A stretch of DNA of 64,000 nucleotides from Micromonospora matsumotoense (GTDB taxonomy: Bacteria; Actinomycetota; Actinomycetes; Mycobacteriales; Micromonosporaceae), in NCBI RefSeq assembly GCF_900091525.1, contig NZ_FMCU01000001.1:806001-870000 (forward strand), written 5' to 3'. Shown in pieces: positions 54,606 through 64,000 of the stretch. The notes beneath the pieces are model-generated. The model was given only the letters and a program-made list of their open reading frames with translations. It had not been told where the DNA came from and did no database searches. The translations under genes were made by a program, and so were the position numbers. Numbering within the stretch: the stretch's first letter is position 1; every line of letters begins with the position of its first letter.

Positions 54606-57050
54606 GTGGACGGGCGGATCGCGGAGTTCTTCGCCGACCTGGCCGCGAACGGCCGGGGGCGGTTGCCCGCCGCTCCCATCGGGCTGCTCCGCTTCGAGGT
54701 CAGCGTCGAGGACGGCGAGACCGCCGTCTGGTTCGTTCAGCTCGCCGACGGGCACAGCCAGGTCAGCCGGACCGGGGACGACCCCGACTGCACGGTGGAG
54801 GTCCGACCGGAGGCGTTCGCCCGGCTGCTGGCCGGCCGGGACAACCTGGTGGCGATGCTGCTGCGCGGTGACGTCTCGGTCGCCGGCGACCTGGCACTGC
54901 TGTTCACCTTCCGGCGGCTGCTGCCGGTCGACGCCGACAGCACCGGAGCCGGGTCGGCCGCCGAGATGGTCCGGCACACCGCCCCAAGCTTCATCGGGCT
55001 ACACGAGGTCACCAGCGTCTTCTCCGGCAACATCTTCATGATCAGCGCCCAGAACGGGGACGTGCTGAGCGCCCCGACCACCCCGCTGGGGCTCTTCTCT
55101 TTCGACACCCGGTTCCTGTCGACCTGGCGGCTGACGGTCAACGCGGAGAGCCTCTCGGTGCTCTCCGTCGATGACGTCGCCACCTACGAGGCCAAGTTCG
55201 GGCTGGTCCCCGGGGAACCCACCCACTACGTCAACGCCACCACGTCCGTGCTGCGCCACCGCTGGGTGGGGCCGGAGTTCGAAGAGGAGATCGTCCTGTT
55301 CAACTACGCGCCGGAACCGGTGCGGTACGTCGTCCGGCTCGAGGTGGGCGCGGACTTCGCCGAGGTGCTGGAGGTCCGCGACGGCTTCCATCGGGCCCGG
55401 CCGGTGACGGCCACCATCGCCGATGACGCGCTCCGGCTGCACTACAAGCGGGGCAGCCTGCACCGCGAGACGGTGATCACCTCCAGCACACCGGCCGAGC
55501 TGGACGAACACGGGCTGACCTGGACGTTCACCGTCGTCCCGCACGGCACCTGGTCCACCCGGCTGCGGGTGCTCGCCCTGCTGCGCGACCTGCGCCGCCG
55601 CGACCTGCGGGAACGGCTGACCAGCTCGGTCGGCCGCGGCCAGCACCAACGGGGCCGGGACATCGCCGCCCGGACCGCCGGGGTGCCCCGGCTGCGCACC
55701 GACCACAAGCCGTTGCAGCAGGCGTACGAGTACGGCATCCGGGACCTGGCCGCGCTGCACTACCCCGGGCTGAACTTCCAGGCCGCGCTGCCCGCCACCG
55801 GGCTGCCCTGGTCGATGGCGCTGCTCGGCCGGGAGAGCCTGGTCAGCAGCTTCCAGGCGCTCCCCTTCATGCCCGAACGGACGGTCAACACGCTGCGCAT
55901 CCTGGCGCTGAGCCAGGGCGTCCGGCAGGACCCGTTCCGGGGCGAGCAACCCGGCAAGATCGTCCAGGAGAGCCGGTACGGCGACTCCGGCGCGTTCAAC
56001 GACACCCCGGAGGCCGCCAACTTCAGCGCGGTCGACACCACCGCCCTGTTCGTCATCCTGCTCGACGAGTACGAACGCTGGACCGGCGACGCGGAGCTGG
56101 TGCGCCGGTTCGAGTTCGAGGCCCGGGCCGCCATCGGCTGGCTCGACTCCGACGCGGACCCGACCGGCAGCGGCTACGTCTGGTCCACCCGGCACCCGAC
56201 CCGGACCGGTCCGCAGAACGAGAGCTGGCGCAACTCCGCCGACGCGATCTGCTTCGCCGACGGCCGCCCGCCCACCTTCCCGCTGGCGATCTGCGAGATC
56301 CAGGGGTACGCCTACGAGGCCCGCCGACGGGCTGCCCGGATGGCCCGCCGGTTCTGGGGCGATCCGGGCTGGGCCGGCCAACGGGAACGCGACGCCGCCC
56401 GGCTGCGGGAACAGTTCGACCGGGATTTCTGGCTGCCCGAGCACGGCCACTACGCGGTGGCGGTGCAGCTCGACGGCACCCCGCTGGACTCCCTCACGTC
56501 CAACATGGGCCAGTTGCTCTGCACCGGCATCGTCGCCGCCCACCGCGCCGAGCAGGTGGTGGCGCACCTGTTCTCCCCGGCGCTCTACTCCGGCTGGGGC
56601 ATCCGCACCCTGGCCAGCACGGCGGCCGACTACAACCCGCTCGGCCACCACACCGGCGCGGTCTGGCCCTGGGAGAACTCACTGATCGCCTGGGGGCTGC
56701 GCCGGGCCGGTTTCCGGGCGCAGGCCGCCCGGATCGCCACCGGGCTGCTCGACGCCGCCCGGCACTTCCAGGGCCGGCTGCCGGCATACCTCACCGGCTA
56801 CGACCGGGCCACCACCCACGTGCCCGTGCCGCACGGCTTCACCGACAGCCCGTACGCGCCCTCGGCCGGGGCGCCCCTGCTGCTGCTGCGCACGCTGCTC
56901 GGACTCGAACCGTACGAGGACCATCTCGCCGTCGACGCCGCGATGCCGGAGGAGTTGGGCCAGATCGAACTGCTCGACATCAGGGGCCGCTGGGGGTATG
57001 CCGACGCCCTCGGCCGGGGCCGCCCCTTCCGCGACCGCCCCACGCCCTAG
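54606..57050 (+). CDS. SCP2 domain fused to glycogen-debranching-like glycosidase
   Basis: 814 aa. Residues ~10-105 look like a sterol-carrier-protein (SCP2) fold (C-T-V-E-V-R-P-E-A-F, then L-L-R-G-D-V-S-V-A-G-D-L). Then comes a GDE N-terminal-like domain (about 125-330) and a six-hairpin glycosidase core (about 370-790; W-S-M-A-L-L-G-R-E-S and H-T-G-A-V-W-P-W-E-N). Such enzymes are related to amylo-alpha-1,6-glucosidases. GTG start with GGGAG upstream. The fusion of a lipid-type carrier domain to a glycosidase is unusual. Confidence 0.82.
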   Translation: MDGRIAEFFADLAANGRGRLPAAPIGLLRFEVSVEDGETAVWFVQLADGHSQVSRTGDDPDCTVEVRPEAFARLLAGRDNLVAMLLRGDVSVAGDLALLFTFRRLLPVDADSTGAGSAAEMVRHTAPSFIGLHEVTSVFSGNIFMISAQNGDVLSAPTTPLGLFSFDTRFLSTWRLTVNAESLSVLSVDDVATYEAKFGLVPGEPTHYVNATTSVLRHRWVGPEFEEEIVLFNYAPEPVRYVVRLEVGADFAEVLEVRDGFHRARPVTATIADDALRLHYKRGSLHRETVITSSTPAELDEHGLTWTFTVVPHGTWSTRLRVLALLRDLRRRDLRERLTSSVGRGQHQRGRDIAARTAGVPRLRTDHKPLQQAYEYGIRDLAALHYPGLNFQAALPATGLPWSMALLGRESLVSSFQALPFMPERTVNTLRILALSQGVRQDPFRGEQPGKIVQESRYGDSGAFNDTPEAANFSAVDTTALFVILLDEYERWTGDAELVRRFEFEARAAIGWLDSDADPTGSGYVWSTRHPTRTGPQNESWRNSADAICFADGRPPTFPLAICEIQGYAYEARRRAARMARRFWGDPGWAGQRERDAARLREQFDRDFWLPEHGHYAVAVQLDGTPLDSLTSNMGQLLCTGIVAAHRAEQVVAHLFSPALYSGWGIRTLASTAADYNPLGHHTGAVWPWENSLIAWGLRRAGFRAQAARIATGLLDAARHFQGRLPAYLTGYDRATTHVPVPHGFTDSPYAPSAGAPLLLLRTLLGLEPYEDHLAVDAAMPEELGQIELLDIRGRWGYADALGRGRPFRDRPTP

Positions 57051-57114
57051 CGGCCCGGGGCCGCCGGCCCGCGACGGCCGGGGCCACCCGCCGGGTGACC
57101 CCGCCAGCGCCGGA

Positions 57115-57540
57115 TCAGCCCAGGGTGGGGAACCAGAGGGCGATCTCGCGCTTGGCGCTGTCGGTGGAGTCCGAGGCGTGCACCAGGTTCTCCCGGTTGG
57201 ACAGCGACAGGTCACCACGGATCGTGCCGGCGGCGGCCCTGCGGCCGTCGGTGCTGCCGATCATCGCGCGGACCACCTCGATCACCTGGTCGCCGGAGAG
57301 CACCAGCGACACCAGCGGCCCGCTGGTCATGAACGTCTTCAGCGGCGGGTAGAACGGCTTGTCCACGTGCTCGGCGTAGTGCTGGTCGGCGAACCCACCG
57401 TCCAGGGTCCGGATCTCCAGCGCGTCGATCCGCAGGCCCTTGCGCTCGAAGCGGGAGATGATCTCGCCGACCAGGCCACGGCGCACCGCGTCGGGCTTGA
57501 TCAGTACGAGGCTGCGCTCATCCGGGATGCTGCTGGACAC
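57115..57540 (-). CDS. ndk: Nucleoside diphosphate kinase
   Basis: 141-aa Ndk that exchanges gamma-phosphates among NTPs. L-V-L-I-K-P-D-A-V opens the protein; the active His lies in N-L-V-H-A-S-D-S (normally N-x-x-H-G-S-D). GTG 57540 has AGGAGGAACCCAGC upstream; an 8-codon extension is possible. In many actinobacteria it directly follows valS-folC-DUF4233, but here the VOC gene interrupts that order. Confidence 0.95.
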   Translation of the reverse strand: MSSSIPDERSLVLIKPDAVRRGLVGEIISRFERKGLRIDALEIRTLDGGFADQHYAEHVDKPFYPPLKTFMTSGPLVSLVLSGDQVIEVVRAMIGSTDGRRAAAGTIRGDLSLSNRENLVHASDSTDSAKREIALWFPTLG

Positions 57541-57681
57541 GCTGGGTTCCTCCTGTGCGCACAAGGCGGTTCGGCTCGGTACGGTCAGCCTAGCGACCCG
57601 GTACCGGTCCCGGCGCGGCGGCTGCTCTTTCCCTCAGTCGCCGTCGGGCCTAGCCTGGCTCTGACCCCTGGGAGGTCCACT

Positions 57682-59031
57682 GTGGCGAATGGCGGGAACC
57701 GCACCATCGCGCCGGTACGCAAGCTGATCGCTGCGGTGCTCGGCACCGTGGCCACCTTCGTCGTCCTGTTCGGGCTGGGCATGACCAGCTGGGCCATCGT
57801 CGCGCTGGGCGTGGCCCTGGTGGTGCTCGCCGTGGCCCTGGGCACCGTGCGCGGCGGCGGGCGTACCTGGGTGGTCGGGGTCGGCCACGTGCACAGCGCC
57901 TCCGAACCACCGACCCAGTACGCCTTCGGCCGCTGCGAACTCCAACTGGTGATCGACGCGCCGGGCCTGCCGCCCCGGTCCAAGAAGCTCATCGAGCCCC
58001 GGGTGCCGGTGGCGAAGTGGCCGTCGCTGGGGCAGACCCTGCCGATCCGGGTGGCCCTGGACGACCAGCGGCACATCCGGGTCCTCTGGGACGAGGTGCC
58101 GACCCACACCGAGTCGGCGATGACCATGGCCGACCTGCCACCGGAGTATGCCGGCGCCGAGCCGCTCGACGACATGCTCATCCAGCAGGAGGCCCCGCCG
58201 TGGGCCGGCCGGACGGCCGACGACGACTTCCGCGACGAGTTCCGGGACGACCTGCGCGACCCGCCGTCCGCCGACCCCCTGCGGGCCGACCCCCCGCGGG
58301 GGGAGCAGCACCCGGAGCCGGTCGGAACCGAGCCGCTGCGCGACGACGTCGAGGTGCTGACCGACGAGCGGACGCCGGTGGTGATGCACCAGCGGCCCGG
58401 TGGCCCGGTGGTGCTGGAGGGCACCGTGGTCGAGCAGCCGTCGACCGGCCAGCTGCCCCGTCGGGCCACGGCCGCGGCCGCGCCCGCCCCCCGCCCGCCC
58501 GCCGAGGAGCGGTTCGACGAACCGATCCTCGACCCGGTCGACGTGCCGCTGGACGCCCCCGCCGCCACCGAGGGCCGCCTCGACCCGGAGCTGGACGAGG
58601 CGATCTTCGGGTACGACCCGACGGCCGCGCCCGCCGAGCCGGAGGAACTGGCCGCCCCGATCAGCGGCGTCGGGCTGACCCTGCTGGTCACCGACCTGTC
58701 CCGGTCGCTGGAGTTCTACCGTGACGTGCTCGGCTTCGAGGAGTTCGACCGGGGCTCCGGCAACGCGGTGCTCGCCTCCGGGGCGACCCGCCTGGTGCTG
58801 CGCGAGGTGACCGGGGCGGCACCGATGAGCCGCCGGCTGGTCCACGTCAACCTGGAGGTGGACGACATCGAGGCGGCCTACCGGCGGCTCAAGGACACCG
58901 GCCTGCGGTTCACCTACGCGCCCCGGGTGGTCAACCGGGGCACCAGGGTGGAGGTGTGGGCCGCTGCGTTCCGTGACCCCGACGGTCACGGCATCGCGCT
59001 GACCCAGTGGCGGGAACGCGCCGACGCGTGA
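57682..59031 (+). CDS. Membrane-anchored VOC (glyoxalase-fold) protein
   Basis: 449 aa. Two membrane helices (about 14-55) come first, then a conserved segment (P-G-L-P-P-R-S-K-K-L-I-E-P), a long acidic/Pro disordered stretch (about 155-325) and a C-terminal VOC domain (about 330-445: L-T-L-L-V-T-D-L-S-R-S-L-E-F-Y-R-D-V-L-G-F). Metal residues His and Glu of glyoxalase I are not obvious, so it may be a binding rather than a catalytic domain. GTG 57682 follows GGGAGG. It ends 6 bp from the convergent DUF4233 gene. Confidence 0.82.
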   Translation: MANGGNRTIAPVRKLIAAVLGTVATFVVLFGLGMTSWAIVALGVALVVLAVALGTVRGGGRTWVVGVGHVHSASEPPTQYAFGRCELQLVIDAPGLPPRSKKLIEPRVPVAKWPSLGQTLPIRVALDDQRHIRVLWDEVPTHTESAMTMADLPPEYAGAEPLDDMLIQQEAPPWAGRTADDDFRDEFRDDLRDPPSADPLRADPPRGEQHPEPVGTEPLRDDVEVLTDERTPVVMHQRPGGPVVLEGTVVEQPSTGQLPRRATAAAAPAPRPPAEERFDEPILDPVDVPLDAPAATEGRLDPELDEAIFGYDPTAAPAEPEELAAPISGVGLTLLVTDLSRSLEFYRDVLGFEEFDRGSGNAVLASGATRLVLREVTGAAPMSRRLVHVNLEVDDIEAAYRRLKDTGLRFTYAPRVVNRGTRVEVWAAAFRDPDGHGIALTQWRERADA

Positions 59032-59037
59032 CCCCGC

Positions 59038-59505
59038 TCAGCCGAGGATGACCCGCCGCACGTGCAACGCGTACGCCCACACCAGGGCGAAGATGACCCC
59101 GAGACCGAACAGCGACCAGTGCAGCAGGCCGGCGAGCAGCAGCAGCCCCTGGAGCACGGTGCCCGCCGACCAGGCCCACCGGCGGCGCATCAGGCCGGCC
59201 AGCAGCACCGCCGCCACGGCCAGCGCCACGGTGGCCGCGATCGCCGCCCCGCCGAAGTGCCCACCGACCACCCGGATCGGTTGGATGGCGAGCAGCAGGA
59301 CCAGCGCCTCCAGTCCGAGCGTCCCGGCACCGAGACCCCGGACGGCCGCCTCGGGGTTACGCAACCCGGAGCGCCGCCCGGTCGGCGCCCCCGCCGGTCC
59401 CGCGTCCCCCGCCGGTCCGGCGTCCCCGGGCGGGGTGGTGTGGGTCGGGTCCGGGCGGTCGGCGGGGCTGACCGGGCCCGGGCGGTCCGGGGTGGGCCCG
59501 GTCAT
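59038..59505 (-). CDS. DUF4233 membrane protein
   Basis: 155-aa protein with a Pro/Gly/Asp-rich N-tail and four hydrophobic helices from residue ~55, including A-L-V-L-L-L-A-I-Q-P-I. Its start codon overlaps the folC stop by 4 bp, a conserved arrangement. Function unknown. Confidence 0.92.
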   Translation of the reverse strand: MTGPTPDRPGPVSPADRPDPTHTTPPGDAGPAGDAGPAGAPTGRRSGLRNPEAAVRGLGAGTLGLEALVLLLAIQPIRVVGGHFGGAAIAATVALAVAAVLLAGLMRRRWAWSAGTVLQGLLLLAGLLHWSLFGLGVIFALVWAYALHVRRVILG

Positions 59506-60869
59506 CGCTTGAGCAGCCGTCGGGCGTCGGCCACCGTCACCACCGACCCGGTGACCAGCACCCCCACCCCGGACAACTCACCGGGAACGTCGTACTCGGC
59601 CTCGGCGACGGCAGCCTCGATGGCGTCCGGCATCTCGTCGGCCACCTGCACCCGGTCCGGGCCGAAGACCTCCCGGGCCAGCTCGGCCAACTCGTCGGCG
59701 GCCATCGCCCGGGGCGAGCTGTTCCGGGTCACGACGAGCGAGTCGAGCACCGGCTCCAGCAGCTCCAGCAGGCCGGCGGCGTCCTTGTCGCCGAGTACGG
59801 CGAGCACCCCGACCAGCTTGCTGAACGCGAACTCCTCCTGGAGTGCGGTGACCGTGGCGGCCATTCCGTGCGGGTTGTGCGCCCCGTCCAGCAGCACCGT
59901 CGGGGCGTTGCGGACCTTCTCCAGCCGGCCCGGGGAACTGGTCGAGGCGAAGCCCTCCCGGACCGCCTCGATGTCCAGTTGCCGCTTCGCCCCGGCCCCG
60001 AGGAACGCCTCGACGGCGGCGAGCGCCACCGCCGCGTTCTGCGCCTGGTGCGCCCCGTGCAGCGGGAGGAACACCTCGTCGTACACGCCGCCGAGGCCCT
60101 GGAGGGTCAGCACCTGACCACCGACGGCGACCGCCCGGCGCAGCACCCCGAACTCCGCGCCCTCCCGGGCGACGGTCGCGCCGACCTCGGCGCACCGTTC
60201 CAGGATCGGCCGGGCAGCCTCCTCCTCCTGCGCGGCGGCGATGACCGTCGCGCCGGAGTGGATGATGCCGGCCTTGTGCAGGGCGATGTCCTCCAGGGTG
60301 TCGCCCAGCCATTCGGTGTGGTCCAGCCCGATCGGGGTGAGCACGGCCACCCCGGCCTGGAGCACGTTGGTGGCGTCCTCGGCGCCGCCCAACCCCACCT
60401 CCACCACCGCCACGTCGACCGGCGCGTCGGCAAACGTGGCGAACGCCAGCGCGGTGGTCAGGTCGAAGTAGGTCAGCGGCTCGGCCGACCGCTGGTCGAC
60501 CAGGTCGGCCAGCGGCTTCACCTCGCGGTACATGGCGACGAAGCGGTCCTTGTCGACCGCTTCCCCGTCCAGGCTGATCCGTTCCCGGACGGTCTCCAGG
60601 TGCGGGCTGGTGTAGCGGCCGGTGTGCAGGCCGAAGGCCCGCAGCAACGAGTCGATCATCCGGGCCGTGGACGTCTTGCCGTTGGTCCCGGTGAGATGGA
60701 TCGACGGATACGCCCGCTGCGGGCTGCCCAGCAGGTCGAGCAGCATCTCGATGCGGTCCAGCTCGAAGTGCATCCGGGTGAACCCGCGCGCGGCCAGCTC
60801 GGCGTCGACGGCGGCGAACTCGCCGCGCCCGGCCCCGGGCCGGCTGGTCTGATCGGTGCGGTCGGTCAC
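59502..60869 (-). CDS. folC: Bifunctional folylpolyglutamate/dihydrofolate synthase
   Basis: 455-aa Mur-ligase-fold enzyme that adds glutamate to dihydropteroate and folates. The P-loop [15 protein letters not shown] and [11 protein letters not shown] motifs are present. GTG 60869 overlaps the valS stop by 4 bp (GTGA). A tight valS-folC-DUF4233 operon results. Confidence 0.96.
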   Translation of the reverse strand: MTDRTDQTSRPGAGRGEFAAVDAELAARGFTRMHFELDRIEMLLDLLGSPQRAYPSIHLTGTNGKTSTARMIDSLLRAFGLHTGRYTSPHLETVRERISLDGEAVDKDRFVAMYREVKPLADLVDQRSAEPLTYFDLTTALAFATFADAPVDVAVVEVGLGGAEDATNVLQAGVAVLTPIGLDHTEWLGDTLEDIALHKAGIIHSGATVIAAAQEEEAARPILERCAEVGATVAREGAEFGVLRRAVAVGGQVLTLQGLGGVYDEVFLPLHGAHQAQNAAVALAAVEAFLGAGAKRQLDIEAVREGFASTSSPGRLEKVRNAPTVLLDGAHNPHGMAATVTALQEEFAFSKLVGVLAVLGDKDAAGLLELLEPVLDSLVVTRNSSPRAMAADELAELAREVFGPDRVQVADEMPDAIEAAVAEAEYDVPGELSGVGVLVTGSVVTVADARRLLKR

Positions 60870-63484
60870 GAGGGAAGCGCCTCCAGAGCGGCGTCGATGC
60901 GGATCAGGTCGGCCTCGGCCACCGCCAGCCGGTCACGGATCTTGGCAACCACCGGCTCGGGCGCCTTCCCGACGAACGCCGGGTTGTCCAGCTTCGCGCG
61001 GGCCTGCGCGACCTCCTTCTCGGCCGTCGCCCGGTCCTTGGTGAGCCGGGCCCGCTCGGCGGCCACGTCGATCGACCCCCGGGTGTCCAACTCCACGCTG
61101 ACCTCACCGGGCATGGCAAGGGTGGCGCTGGCCTGGAAGTCGTCGGCCGGGGCGTCCAGCCGGACCAGCGAACGGATCAGCGGCTCGTGCGCGGCGATGC
61201 CCGCCCCGCCGAGCCCGTCCAGCCGGGCGGCCACCCGCTGGGTCGGCCGCAGGCCCTGGTCGGAACGGAACCGCCGGATCTCGGTCACCACCCGCTGGAC
61301 GGTGCCGACCTCGCGTTCCGCGGCGTCGTCCATCAGCGTACGGTCGGCCACCGGCCAGGCCGCCGTCATGACCGTCTCGCCACCGGTCAGCGCGGTCCAC
61401 AGCTCCTCGGTGACGAACGGGATCACCGGGTGCAGCAGCCGCAGCAACTGGTCCAGCACGTGTCCGAGCACCCGGCGGGTGGCGTCGGCGGCCGGCCCAC
61501 CCTCGGCGAGCACCGGCTTGCCCAGCTCCACGTACCAGTCGCAGACGTCGTCCCAGGCGAAGTGGTAGAGCAGGTCGCACACCTTCGCGAACTCGTACGC
61601 CTCGAACTGCTCGTCGACCTCGGCGGTGACGTGCGCCAGCCGGGACAGGATCCACCGGTCGACGGTGGAGAGCTGGTCGGCGGCCGGCAGCGGGCCGGTG
61701 GTGTGCGCGCCGTTGAGCAGCGCGAACCGGGTGGCGTTCCAGAGCTTGTTGCAGAAGTTACGGGAGCCCTGGCACCACTCCTCGCTGACCGGCACGTCCC
61801 CGCCGGGGTTCGCCCCCCGGGCCAGGGTGAACCGGGTCGCGTCGGCGCCGTACCGGTCGACCCAGTCCAGCGGGTCGACCACGTTGCCGAACGACTTCGA
61901 CATCTTCTTACCGTGCTGGTCGCGGACCATGCCGTGCAGGGCGACCGTGTCGAACGGCTGCCGGCCGTCCATCGCGTACAGGCCGAACATCATCATCCGG
62001 GCGACCCAGAAGAACAGGATGTCGTAGCCGGTGACCAGCACGTTCGTCGGGTAGAACTTCGCCAGGTCCGGGGTCTGCTCCGGCCAGCCGAGGGTGGAGA
62101 ACGGCCACAGGCCGCTGGAGAACCAGGTGTCCAGGACGTCCTCGTCCTGCCGCCAGCCCTCGCCGGTGGGCGGCGTCTCGTCCGGGCCGACGCAGACGAT
62201 CTCGCCCGCCGGGCCGTACCAGACCGGGATGCGGTGGCCCCACCAGAGCTGCCGGGAGATGCACCAGTCGTGCATGTTGTCGACCCAGGCGAAGTAGCGC
62301 TTGGCCAGCTCGGCCGGCTCGATCTTCACCCGGCCGTCGCGCACCGCGTCGCCGGCCGCCTTGGCCAGCGGGGTGGTGTTGACGAACCACTGCAACGACA
62401 GCCGGGGCTCGACGGTGGTACGACACCGGGAGCAGTGCCCCACCGCGTGCAGGTACGGCCGCTTCTCGGCCACGATCCGGCCCTGCTCGCGCAGCGCGGC
62501 GACGATCGCCGGGCGGGCCTCGTACCGGTCCAGGCCCTGGAACGGGCCGGGCGCGGTGATGACGCCCCGCTCATCCATGATCGTCAGGGCGGGCAGGTCG
62601 TGCCGCTGGCCGATCTCGAAGTCGTTCGGGTCGTGCGCCGGGGTCACCTTGACCATGCCGGTGCCGAACGCCGGGTCGACGTGCTCGTCGGCGACGATCG
62701 GGATGTGCCGGCCGGTCAGCGGCACCTCCACCGCGGTGCCGATCAGGTGCCGGTACCGCTCGTCGTCGGGGTGCACGGCCACGGCGGTGTCGCCGAGCAT
62801 GGTCTCGGCCCGGGTGGTGGCGACCACCACGTCGTCGCTGTACCGGACCGAGACCAGCTCACCTTCGTCGTCGGTGTGCTCCACCTCGATGTCGGACAGC
62901 GCGGTCAGGCAGCGCGGGCACCAGTTGATGATCCGGTTGGCCCGGTAGATCAGCCCGTCGTCGTAGAGCTTCTTGAACATGGTCTGCACGGCCCGGGACA
63001 GGCCCTCGTCCATGGTGAAGCGTTCCCGGTCCCAGTCGACCGAGTCGCCGAGCCGGCGCATCTGGCCGAGGATCGCGCCGCCGGACTCGGCCTTCCACTG
63101 CCAGACCCGCTCGACGAACTTCTCCCGGCCGAGGTCGTGCCGGGACAGCCCCTGACCGGCGAGCTGCCGCTCCACCACGTTCTGGGTGGCGATGCCGGCG
63201 TGGTCCATGCCGGGCAGCCACAGCGCCTCGTACCCCTGCATCCGCTTGCGGCGCACCAGGGAGTCCTGGACGGTGTGGTCCAGGGCGTGGCCCATGTGCA
63301 GCACGCCGGTGACGTTCGGTGGCGGGATGACGATCGTGAAGGGGGGCTTGTCGCTCTGCGCCGACGCCCGGAAGTGGCCGGCGGCTACCCACTGCGCATA
63401 CCGTCGCTGCTCTACCTCGCCGGGCTGGTACTGGCCGGCAAGGGTCGGGGCGTCGGGGCGTCGGGCATCCAGTCTCTCGGTCAC
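60866..63484 (-). CDS. valS: Valine-tRNA ligase
   Basis: 872-aa class I synthetase. H-M-G-H at 63-66, the CP1 editing domain, G-K-K-M-S-K-S-F-G and a C-terminal coiled coil ([11 protein letters not shown] onward). GTG 63484 is 7 nt after a TAGACT box, so it is leaderless; the frame is open to 63529. Unlike ileS it has no T-box, since no leader exists. Confidence 0.97.
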   Translation of the reverse strand: MTERLDARRPDAPTLAGQYQPGEVEQRRYAQWVAAGHFRASAQSDKPPFTIVIPPPNVTGVLHMGHALDHTVQDSLVRRKRMQGYEALWLPGMDHAGIATQNVVERQLAGQGLSRHDLGREKFVERVWQWKAESGGAILGQMRRLGDSVDWDRERFTMDEGLSRAVQTMFKKLYDDGLIYRANRIINWCPRCLTALSDIEVEHTDDEGELVSVRYSDDVVVATTRAETMLGDTAVAVHPDDERYRHLIGTAVEVPLTGRHIPIVADEHVDPAFGTGMVKVTPAHDPNDFEIGQRHDLPALTIMDERGVITAPGPFQGLDRYEARPAIVAALREQGRIVAEKRPYLHAVGHCSRCRTTVEPRLSLQWFVNTTPLAKAAGDAVRDGRVKIEPAELAKRYFAWVDNMHDWCISRQLWWGHRIPVWYGPAGEIVCVGPDETPPTGEGWRQDEDVLDTWFSSGLWPFSTLGWPEQTPDLAKFYPTNVLVTGYDILFFWVARMMMFGLYAMDGRQPFDTVALHGMVRDQHGKKMSKSFGNVVDPLDWVDRYGADATRFTLARGANPGGDVPVSEEWCQGSRNFCNKLWNATRFALLNGAHTTGPLPAADQLSTVDRWILSRLAHVTAEVDEQFEAYEFAKVCDLLYHFAWDDVCDWYVELGKPVLAEGGPAADATRRVLGHVLDQLLRLLHPVIPFVTEELWTALTGGETVMTAAWPVADRTLMDDAAEREVGTVQRVVTEIRRFRSDQGLRPTQRVAARLDGLGGAGIAAHEPLIRSLVRLDAPADDFQASATLAMPGEVSVELDTRGSIDVAAERARLTKDRATAEKEVAQARAKLDNPAFVGKAPEPVVAKIRDRLAVAEADLIRIDAALEALPS

Positions 63485-63491
63485 CCGTGAA

Positions 63492-63497
63492 AGTCTA
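63492..63497 (-). promoter_or_regulatory. Leaderless -10 box for valS
   Basis: TAGACT, 7 nt before the GTG at 63484. Confidence 0.55.
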
Positions 63498-63541
63498 CGG
63501 AGCGCTTCTGCGGACCCGACGTGCGCCACCGGTCATTCGCG

Positions 63542-63547
63542 TACGGT
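63542..63547 (+). promoter_or_regulatory. Leaderless -10 box for the last gene
   Basis: TACGGT, 7 nt before the ATG at 63555. It supports this start. Confidence 0.5.
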
Positions 63548-63554
63548 GGCGAAC

Positions 63555-64000
63555 ATGTCCGACGCACATCTCACCGAGCGTCAGCTCATCGAGGGTCCCG
63601 AGCCGGTCGAGCTGACCGAGGAGCCGATCCGGTTGAGCAACCACGACCCGGAGCAGAGCACCCAGGCGCAGGGTCGGGTGTCCCGACGCCGACGGATCGC
63701 GCTGACCGTCGCCCTCGTGGTCGGCCTGGCCGGCGCCGCCGCGCTGGGCACCGCCGGCTGGCGCGTCGCCCGGGAGAAGGACACCCGCCTCGGCACGCCC
63801 GACCAGGTCGCCGGTCTCACCCGCGACGACTCGGACCGGGCCCGCAGCACCGCCGACTACCTGCGCAGCGGATTCGCCGCCGACATCGAACTGGACCGCA
63901 GCATCGGTACGGTCTACCGCGACCCGGCCGACGAGAAGCGGGCGGTGCTGTTCTTCGGTGGCACCACCCTGCTCTGGCAGCCGGAACGTGACCTGGACAG
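63555..64000 (+). CDS. Single-pass membrane protein, partial
   Basis: N-terminal 148 residues only. After a polar ~45-residue cytoplasmic tail, R-R-R-R-I-A-L-T-V-A-L-V-V-G-L-A-G starts a transmembrane helix. The following region (G-F-A-A-D-I-E-L-D-R-S-I-G-T-V-Y, then V-L-F-F-G-G-T-T-L) looks like a small folded extracellular domain, similar in style to other hypothetical actinobacterial proteins of this layout. Function is unknown, and the gene runs past the window end. Confidence 0.75.
   Translation, partial: MSDAHLTERQLIEGPEPVELTEEPIRLSNHDPEQSTQAQGRVSRRRRIALTVALVVGLAGAAALGTAGWRVAREKDTRLGTPDQVAGLTRDDSDRARSTADYLRSGFAADIELDRSIGTVYRDPADEKRAVLFFGGTTLLWQPERDLD

Noticed and set aside
57053..57090. 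Strong terminator between the debranching fusion and ndk
   Set aside because: Several GGCC palindromes overlap here but no single stable stem stands out, so it was not listed as a feature.

Overview
The window is a stretch of very GC-rich actinobacterial chromosome. Several features point to Micromonosporaceae, probably Micromonospora or a close relative: the gene order, many GTG starts, DUF397 and DUF4233 proteins, a long N-terminal extension on RNase E/G, an actinobacterial translational T-box before ileS, and at least twelve genes that look leaderless (a TANNNT box 6-8 nt before the start codon). This is an inference from sequence features, not a database match. I found no rRNA, tRNA, CRISPR array, prophage, transposase or complete IS.

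Most of the window is a conserved housekeeping block read on the minus strand. From high to low coordinate it runs: valS-folC-DUF4233 (59-63.5 kb), ndk (57.1 kb), ileS with its T-box leader (47.5-50.9 kb), plsC, two radical-SAM genes followed by rne/rng, rplU, rpmA and obgE (35.3-44.5 kb), nadD, rsfS, a histidine phosphatase and degV (25.9-28.5 kb), comEA-comEC-holA (20.9-25.6 kb), rpsT (plus strand), lepA (16-17.9 kb), hemW (7.6-8.9 kb), hrcA-dnaJ under a CIRCE operator (4.5-6.9 kb), rsmE, a HIT protein, phoH and a partial ybeY. These genes serve tRNA charging, ribosome assembly and rRNA maturation, RNA decay, protein folding, the DNA-uptake apparatus, and NAD and folate synthesis.

Accessory genes sit between these blocks: a carbohydrate ABC importer without its own ATPase (11.5-14.6 kb), a recent tandem pair of GlsB-type stress membrane proteins (14.9-15.7 kb), an APH-fold kinase, an M1 aminopeptidase, a CYP152-type fatty-acid peroxygenase followed by a tiny reading frame coupled to a GT2-like glycosyltransferase (32.1-34.7 kb), a proline-rich membrane protein (44.7-46.6 kb), an ABC-2 exporter (51-53.6 kb), an SCP2-glycogen-debranching fusion (54.6-57 kb) and a membrane-anchored VOC protein (57.7-59 kb).

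The non-coding DNA adds several points worth following up: two 60-bp elements with matching inverted ends, two DnaA boxes just upstream of the leaderless comEA start, a probable ATC start codon in the radical-SAM partner gene before rne, a palindromic operator inside the sugar-importer promoter with a related copy near glsB2, and short tandem repeats that reach into the 3' ends of genes. I did not see one clear undescribed system. The strongest leads are the DnaA-box/competence link, the ATC start, the CYP152-microORF-glycosyltransferase cluster and the 60-bp repeats.
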